From IMG/VR virus record IMGVR_UViG_3300044960_000077, positions 1-44,491 of that record: a stretch of DNA of 44,491 nucleotides. One strand, given 5' to 3'. The first letter of the stretch is position 1. Each line of letters opens with the position of its first letter. The stretch comes from a virus. A model generated the notes under the pieces. It ran no database searches, was not told where the DNA came from, and saw only the letters and a program-made list of their open reading frames with translations. The position numbers were made by a program, and so were the translations under genes. This document shows, piece after piece, positions 39,590 to 44,491 of the stretch.

Positions 39590-39996
39590 TATACACCTCC
39601 CGCTTGCACTGGAACTTTAAAGCCTAGTTCTGTAGCCATTTTTACCATATCTTTAATCAGAATGGATAAATGTTCTAAAAGACTATCTAGGTTTGCTGGT
39701 TTCTCCCCTGTTGCTTTCCACAGTAACAGAGCTGAATTATACGAGTGTTGAGCTTCGGCTACTAAAGATAGAATATGCCCAAAAGGTTTTAGTCTGTCGT
39801 ATTTCGCCATATCTGCATCTGTCGCAGTACCAGCATCCATTTTCTGTTTAAGGGGGACTATCTGTTTCACCCATTCGTCTGAAACTATGTTGTATGTCTC
39901 GGCAAAAATATAATTAGCTTTTTGAGCATTCTCCAAAGCCTTCCCTGCGCATCCAGCAAGGAAAAGAATTAGAAATAGATATTTAAATTGTTTCAT
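39589..39996 (-). CDS. Lipoprotein of the lysis cassette
   Basis: ATG 39996 follows GGGGGTC and overlaps the holin-like gene end. MKQFKYLFLILFLAGC shows a lipobox (LAGC, C16), giving an outer-membrane or inner-membrane lipoprotein of about 120 mature residues, mostly helical. An o-spanin role is possible from position but it is not Pro-rich. Confidence 0.6.
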   Translation of the reverse strand: MKQFKYLFLILFLAGCAGKALENAQKANYIFAETYNIVSDEWVKQIVPLKQKMDAGTATDADMAKYDRLKPFGHILSLVAEAQHSYNSALLLWKATGEKPANLDSLLEHLSILIKDMVKMATELGFKVPVQAGGV

Positions 39997-40199
39997 GACT
40001 GACCCCCTATTTTTAATTTCATACGCTGATAGGTGTAGCCCATTAAAGCGGCAAGCTGTAGAATATATGTCCCCATAGTACATACGGTTTTCATATACCC
40101 TTCGCTATTATCGCAGGCTCCACTTTCGTAAACAAAGACACCTATAAGCTGAAATGCCACCATCAGCCAAAATTCTGTAGTTTTATAACCAGGCTTCAT
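39993..40199 (-). CDS. Putative holin
   Basis: The 68-residue protein begins MKPGYKTTEFWLMVAFQLIG. It has two hydrophobic segments (about 9-25 and 40-56, the second YILQLAALMGYTYQRM) and a basic C-terminus. The K-pGykTtefw start is common among small phage holin-like proteins. It would form the membrane lesions that release the wall hydrolase encoded two genes upstream. Confidence 0.65.
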   Translation of the reverse strand: MKPGYKTTEFWLMVAFQLIGVFVYESGACDNSEGYMKTVCTMGTYILQLAALMGYTYQRMKLKIGGQS

Positions 40200-40209
40200 A
40201 TTTCACCTC

Positions 40210-40389
40210 CTAACCTCGTAATTCTTTCGCTGATTTAATTTTTACATTATCGGAATCAAGCATCTCATTTACACCCAGAATAATCCGCTTGATTTGCTTC
40301 ATATATTCATCATGCATCTTTTTTGTCAGAGTGCACGGCAATTCCACCCTGACCAGAATGTCCCGGATAATCTTTTTATGTTTCTTCAT
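40210..40389 (-). CDS. Small basic helical protein
   Basis: ATG 40389 has GGAGG four bases upstream (an ATG at 40392 is closer). The 59-residue product is helical and basic. The longer frame reaching 40524 is rejected because the out-of-frame membrane microgene at 40398-40499 occupies that region. Confidence 0.5.
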   Translation of the reverse strand: MKKHKKIIRDILVRVELPCTLTKKMHDEYMKQIKRIILGVNEMLDSDNVKIKSAKELRG

Positions 40390-40397
40390 CATGCCTC

Positions 40398-40499
40398 CTA
40401 CGGTATAAAAATATCGTTGATAGGGCAATCTGCTATCCAGTTCATATACATAGCGAAAGCCCAGAATCCCCATGCTAGCCAGAATTGCCATGACATCAT
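40398..40499 (-). CDS. 33-residue aromatic membrane microprotein
   Basis: ATG 40499 overlaps the hydrolase stop (ATGATG) with GGAGGGG 6 bases upstream. The peptide (MMSWQFWLAWGFWAFAMYMN...) is a single Trp/Phe-rich transmembrane helix with a short tail. Its place after the hydrolase suggests an antiholin or second holin. Confidence 0.6.
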   Translation of the reverse strand: MMSWQFWLAWGFWAFAMYMNWIADCPINDIFIP

Positions 40500-40969
40500 T
40501 CAATCCCCTCCTTGAGAAACACATGTCCCCCCCAGATAGCTGTAATCTTCATCTTAGGAATCCATGAATGATTTAAAGTGCTTGGCTTTTCATACAACCA
40601 TCTGGCTACATAATGAGTAGCCAACTCCGAGAAGTCCCTGGTCTTTCCAGCTAGTAGTTGTGTAGCGTAAATCTTTAGCCGGTTGTAAACATCTGATGGG
40701 GATTTCCATGTAAGGAATTGATATATCCTCTCTACATTCGGGTCATTCTCGTTAAAGCAACTAAACTGATTAGGGGCCAGTATCACAGACCTTGGAGATT
40801 TTCCCCACCTGCCCAGCTTAATCCGGTTCAGCACCACGTTCCCAATAGCCAGATACTCCCTGATTTCCTCCATCATGGAGTCTTCGACTATCCGGGCTTC
40901 CCCGTACCAAAGCCCTATCATCAATTCCAGCTCGCTAAAGTTTTTCCATCTTTCTATATCCGCCATCAT
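40496..40969 (-). CDS. SleB/Hydrolase_2-type cell wall hydrolase (endolysin)
   Basis: The 157-residue protein matches the SleB/CwlJ family. It has the catalytic Glu in LWYGEAR, VVLNRIKLGRWGKSPRSVIL, NQFSCFNEND, a late LLAGKTRDFSELATHYVA and GGHVFLKEG at the C-terminus. These enzymes cut the glycan strand of peptidoglycan. It lacks a signal peptide, so it would need a holin, which fits the downstream membrane genes. Confidence 0.8.
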   Translation of the reverse strand: MMADIERWKNFSELELMIGLWYGEARIVEDSMMEEIREYLAIGNVVLNRIKLGRWGKSPRSVILAPNQFSCFNENDPNVERIYQFLTWKSPSDVYNRLKIYATQLLAGKTRDFSELATHYVARWLYEKPSTLNHSWIPKMKITAIWGGHVFLKEGIE

Positions 40970-40999
40970 TCACCTATGGCAGTTGGGTATGCTCATTTT

Positions 41000-43900
41000 C
41001 TATGGTATCGCACATCCATTTACGCCAACATTGAGCCTCTTGTGAACATTGATACAAGCTTGCGTGGTTTTGGTAGCCCCATCTGGATCGTTTGTAACTA
41101 GCCCCTGAGCTGAAAAATTAACTGCTGCTCCACAGGGAAACTCTCCAGTGGCTTGATTCCACAGCTTAGTGTTTGTCAGATTACCATTCTCATCATAGCG
41201 ATATATTATATTTGCACCTATATCATTATTTCCCCTACCCACTCCCTTTAATTCATTACCAGTTGGAATATACACCACACATCCTTGTCCAGCCGCCCTA
41301 GTGTTGTACATACTCGATGCTATATCCACACCGTCAGGGTTAGTGGTTGTAGCATTAGTTTTTATATCCAAACCTGGAGCCACATAGGCAGTTCCACCAT
41401 TACCGCTAGCGTTGGGATAGTCTACTTCCCTAGAGCTAAATTGGGTATGATGATCTATAAAGTACCCTCTTTGCCCATTTCCAAGTGATAAAGTATTCAC
41501 CCAAATCAATTGAGGATTAATTGTCCAAGACGCTGAAGAGTTTTGGCTGGAATATTTGTTACTGGCCTGGAACCCATCATTGGTATTTGCTATACTAGAT
41601 ATGTTCCTGTTTGAAATAACGCTTTCTACGCTTCGCTCCATCCAACCGTTAGAACGGTTTTTAAAAGCTACATTGTTTTCTCCTATAAAATCAATTGTAG
41701 TTATTGAAGAAACGCAACAGTGATGCTGTATAGCAAAACCATTCTGATTGTTCAGTGCTATGTTCCCCAAAATCTTTGCTCTCTTTGCCCACACACCGAA
41801 TAGTTCTGAGGTCTCAACTATATTATTAACAGCCACACAATCATCACAATCATATACTGCAATTCCCTCATCTCCCCCATTGCGATGTGTGGCAAAACCC
41901 CCAGCCAAGTCATCTTGAGTATCTCTGGAGTTTGCATAATTCCTAATCCACCTAACAAAAGATCCGTGACTACTAAAGCCATGGCGATGATAATGGTAGG
42001 CCTCATTCTCAATATAAGTAAGGTTATTTCCATCTATACTAAACACGTGAGCATTATTTTGTCTGTTAGGATATGCACCAAGATTGCGGTAAAAAACTAT
42101 ATTAGAAGAATTAATCGTGGCAAAAACGTGACCGTTAGCATTATTAGTGTTTGAAGAATTAGTCGCATTAATTGCAGCAATCCCCTCAATTTTATACCAA
42201 CTACAATTTCTAATTGATACAGGAGCGGCTAAGCCATCGGAAATTATTAAAGCTCCTCTTTCAGTTTCCATTTTGACTGTAATAGGATTTTGCTGTGTTC
42301 CACGAGGCCAGCCAGCATTACAGTCTATGCTAATATTTTGTCCATTAGCCTTCGTATAATTCCCTAAACCAGTTGCCATTATGATAGTTTTCCCAGATGC
42401 TGTTAGTGATTTAATCCTACTCCAGGTAGCGCAGGCGTTTGCTCTTGAAGAGCAATCGTTTGAATCACTACCACCTTGTCCAGTAGGTTTTATCCAAAGT
42501 TCAGATGATGCCTGAGTTTGAAAACTAGCCTCAGAAGTTTCTCCTACGTTTAAATTAGGGCTTTTATCCCTGGCTTTAATCTTATAGAAATAGGTGGTGT
42601 TAGGATTTAGGGCTGAAAAAGTTACCTGGACTTTCTCCTGTCCACTGGCATTAAAAGAAGGAGATTCTGTGGTTGTACTGTTTAAAGAGCCGCTTGAGGT
42701 TCCATATATCCCCCAGGCATCAGAAACCTCACTTACATTGCAAGTCACCGTGCAACTGGTTTGAGCACAGCTTGCAGAACAGCTTGATATAGTCGGAGCG
42801 GTAGTATCACCAGGACTTGCTAATATAGTTGTACTGGAGAATTTCACTATAGATGCTTTAGATAAATCATTAATTTCGGTGACTGAGCCTTTATGAATCT
42901 TCCTAAAAAATCCGCTCGTGTCTTTATCATTTACTCGTGCATTAAAAAGCCCTAACTCATTTGCAGTTAGAGATGGAAGCGTTACCCTAGCCTCTATACA
43001 CTTACCTCCGGTAATATCTGTTGAAGCGATAGACTCAATAAAGCTATTTGAATTGGTATACACATTTGATGGATAGTTCCCATCTCTATATTTTCCAGAG
43101 GTAGTCACTATCTCTTTAATAGTGTCTGTATGCTTGGTAACAGATAGCCCTTTAGAGACTATGAATTCGCCTCCATCCTGAGAAAGACAAGAACTATCAT
43201 CATTTGCCGTACACGTATCAATATCTTCACTATCCGTCTGCTTAATTCGTACAAATAAGCAGTCTCCAAAGCCGTTGCAGGCTGCTCTGTTATTAGCCCA
43301 TATAAGCGTTATTGACTCATTGCTATTATTCCAATTAGCATCTACACCACCAGAAAGGGGTATGCTCGTCCCACCATCCCAGGCTGCATCTGTACAATTT
43401 GTACCTATAGTTGGCGCTGTCTCCGTTCCTAGTTCCAGAATCTCTATATCCGCACTTGTACCTCCCCCCTCTCCTATAGCCTCTAAATCGTCAGAGGGGC
43501 TGTTTACAAGCACCACCTTAGCAATTCTTACATTCTCTGGCATAATCCAAAGGCACTGCTGTCCATTCAGCGAAAATTGTTTATCAGCAGTATTTACGGT
43601 TCTACTTTTGTAGTTTGCATAAGTATCAAAGGCGTTGAACCTCTGATAAACCCACGCACCAGAGGTATCCGCTTTCATAGCATACCTACCATCCAAATGG
43701 CGGAATGGCTCGGTATCTACCTTGATATAAATAAGAGGATCACCGGCAATAGACTTGAGTCTGAGTCCACCGTTATAAGTAGCGTTAGTAAAATTCCCAC
43801 AAAAGGCTATTTGCCCATCTAGAGGATTCAACCCAATCGGATTTTCTATGTATGCTATTCCAGCCTCTGTACCAGTTGTGGTATTAGAGAGCCTAACTCC

Positions 43901-44113
43901 ATCCTGCGCATTGGCGCAGTAATCTCCAGAGCCGCATGTAGAGAAGGCATTAGGACAACTTGGAGAATCAACTAAGCTGTCATCAATGTAATTATCATTC
44001 TTTTTGTTGCTGGATAAAGTAGAACACTCCACAAAGGGAGTAAGAATTTGAGCATCACTGGATATACATCCGACCAAAAGAAGTAACAGCATACCCCTGA
44101 TTATTGTACCCAT
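41000..44113 (-). CDS. FN3/right-handed beta-helix lipoprotein, tailspike-like
   Basis: The 1037-residue protein begins with a lipoprotein signal (LLLLLVGC, C16). The N-terminal third is Cys-containing and beta-rich. A fibronectin III domain follows (roughly 435-535, with LNPNTTYFYKIKARDKSP). A parallel beta-helix comes next (roughly 540-900), starting LWIKPTGQGGSDSNDCSSRANACATW and passing through repeated NN-V/N-A-N turns, as in polysaccharide lyases and tailspikes. HHC/HCC clusters and many Cys pairs fit a surface-exposed protein. GGAGG lies 9 bases before the ATG, within the preceding gene. A glycan-degrading or receptor role is inference. Confidence 0.75.
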   Translation of the reverse strand: MGTIIRGMLLLLLVGCISSDAQILTPFVECSTLSSNKKNDNYIDDSLVDSPSCPNAFSTCGSGDYCANAQDGVRLSNTTTGTEAGIAYIENPIGLNPLDGQIAFCGNFTNATYNGGLRLKSIAGDPLIYIKVDTEPFRHLDGRYAMKADTSGAWVYQRFNAFDTYANYKSRTVNTADKQFSLNGQQCLWIMPENVRIAKVVLVNSPSDDLEAIGEGGGTSADIEILELGTETAPTIGTNCTDAAWDGGTSIPLSGGVDANWNNSNESITLIWANNRAACNGFGDCLFVRIKQTDSEDIDTCTANDDSSCLSQDGGEFIVSKGLSVTKHTDTIKEIVTTSGKYRDGNYPSNVYTNSNSFIESIASTDITGGKCIEARVTLPSLTANELGLFNARVNDKDTSGFFRKIHKGSVTEINDLSKASIVKFSSTTILASPGDTTAPTISSCSASCAQTSCTVTCNVSEVSDAWGIYGTSSGSLNSTTTESPSFNASGQEKVQVTFSALNPNTTYFYKIKARDKSPNLNVGETSEASFQTQASSELWIKPTGQGGSDSNDCSSRANACATWSRIKSLTASGKTIIMATGLGNYTKANGQNISIDCNAGWPRGTQQNPITVKMETERGALIISDGLAAPVSIRNCSWYKIEGIAAINATNSSNTNNANGHVFATINSSNIVFYRNLGAYPNRQNNAHVFSIDGNNLTYIENEAYHYHRHGFSSHGSFVRWIRNYANSRDTQDDLAGGFATHRNGGDEGIAVYDCDDCVAVNNIVETSELFGVWAKRAKILGNIALNNQNGFAIQHHCCVSSITTIDFIGENNVAFKNRSNGWMERSVESVISNRNISSIANTNDGFQASNKYSSQNSSASWTINPQLIWVNTLSLGNGQRGYFIDHHTQFSSREVDYPNASGNGGTAYVAPGLDIKTNATTTNPDGVDIASSMYNTRAAGQGCVVYIPTGNELKGVGRGNNDIGANIIYRYDENGNLTNTKLWNQATGEFPCGAAVNFSAQGLVTNDPDGATKTTQACINVHKRLNVGVNGCAIP

Positions 44114-44491
44114 ATAGTAAAATCCTCCGATGCTGGCGTTGTATCTTTACCTATAGCGAACCAGGTCATAGTAACTCCATTCTCATTACAGCCTGTACTA
44201 GTGTTAACGGTCATGCTTCCAGAGCTTAAGGCAGTCACACAGGTAGTGTTTTGACTACCATTATCAACATAGGAGTTACTCCCAGTTTGGCTTCTGAACC
44301 TAAATGCCCATCTACTAGTAGTAGAATTGCCTTTGATGGCTACAAAAATTGGGTCAATATCTCCCAGGTTAATATTTTGTGAGCTACCGGTACCAGAAAA
44401 AGTACCTACTTTGCATAGATACCCAGCACCGCATTTGAAGGCGAAATATAAATAACTCTTATCAGCTTGCTGAACCGCAGTGTTTGTACCG
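44101..44491 (-). CDS. C-terminal part of the secreted protein that begins at 828
   Basis: The frame enters from the window end and stops at 44101-44103, overlapping the start of the beta-helix lipoprotein gene. It is in phase with the frame 1-828 once the 142-base overlap is merged, and it encodes the last 82 unique residues ending DFTIWVQ. Confidence 0.7.
   Translation of the reverse strand, partial: GTNTAVQQADKSYLYFAFKCGAGYLCKVGTFSGTGSSQNINLGDIDPIFVAIKGNSTTSRWAFRFRSQTGSNSYVDNGSQNTTCVTALSSGSMTVNTSTGCNENGVTMTWFAIGKDTTPASEDFTIWVQ
44350..44491. repeat. Terminal overlap identical to the window start
   Basis: These 142 bases match 1-142 except at two positions (12, T versus C; 16, A versus C), with the last 126 identical. 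It marks a circular map or redundant ends. Confidence 0.9.

Noticed and set aside
1-44491. CRISPR array, integrase or transposase
   Set aside because: I found no regularly spaced repeats and no recombinase or transposase motifs; the only mobile-type genes are the two HNH endonucleases.

Overview
The window is an essentially complete genome of a tailed dsDNA phage of about 44.35 kb, most likely a podovirus. Its last 142 bases (44350-44491) repeat its first 142 with two mismatches, and a reading frame runs in phase across that junction, so the map is circular (circularly permuted or terminally redundant). The host is probably a Gram-negative bacterium. The phage carries a SleB-type wall hydrolase, small membrane proteins suited to lysis, two lipoproteins and many Sec signal peptides, and uses the standard code with strong GGAGG ribosome sites inside operons. 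I cannot name the host genus. No integrase, CI-type repressor, DNA polymerase or tRNA was recognised, so integration is not supported.

Layout. (1) From about 6.8 kb leftward, through the junction, to about 37.7 kb, almost everything is on the minus strand. First come scaffold (6834), SU10-like major capsid protein, capsid decoration-type proteins and a series of secreted, partly Cys-rich proteins. These end in a 1037-residue FN3/beta-helix lipoprotein (44113-41000). The lysis cassette (40969-38590) and a VRR-NUC nuclease follow. (2) From 6.9 to 24.7 kb everything is on the plus strand: an AP2/HNH endonuclease, a DUF6496-like protein, portal, head-tail adaptor, P22 gp10-like tail protein, tail and ejection proteins (the largest 1010 residues) and the large terminase. 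Capsid and portal are thus divergent, with the HNH gene between them. (3) A terminator-like, TACGA-rich convergent region lies at 24.69-24.90 kb. (4) At 24.9-28.5 kb a small-terminase-like HTH protein (minus) diverges from a ribbon-helix-helix (RHH) regulator (plus), then a plus-strand operon of four small genes and a second HNH gene. (5) From 36.7 down to 28.7 kb runs the minus-strand early region: a second RHH regulator, a large structured non-coding segment, many zinc-ribbon microproteins, an Ala-rich repeat protein, a probable Gam-like protein, RecT recombinase, and a replication-initiator-like protein whose gene carries iteron-like repeats. A secreted nucleotide pyrophosphatase/phosphodiesterase (36802-37686, plus) is inserted as a lone gene.

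The least ordinary features are these. A roughly 205-nt segment at 36294-36498 has four strong hairpins, three of them two-tiered. A structured 5' element ending in the ribosome site occurs three times, with compensatory changes, upstream of three consecutive small genes. Five promoters place the -10 box 6-10 nt from the start codon, predicting leaderless mRNAs. Two promoters 10 kb apart share an 18-nt -35 element and have palindromes in their cores. At least ten gene products carry Sec or lipoprotein signals, including virion-protein families that normally have none. In one of them a run of ten T breaks the frame inside the signal-peptide codons.
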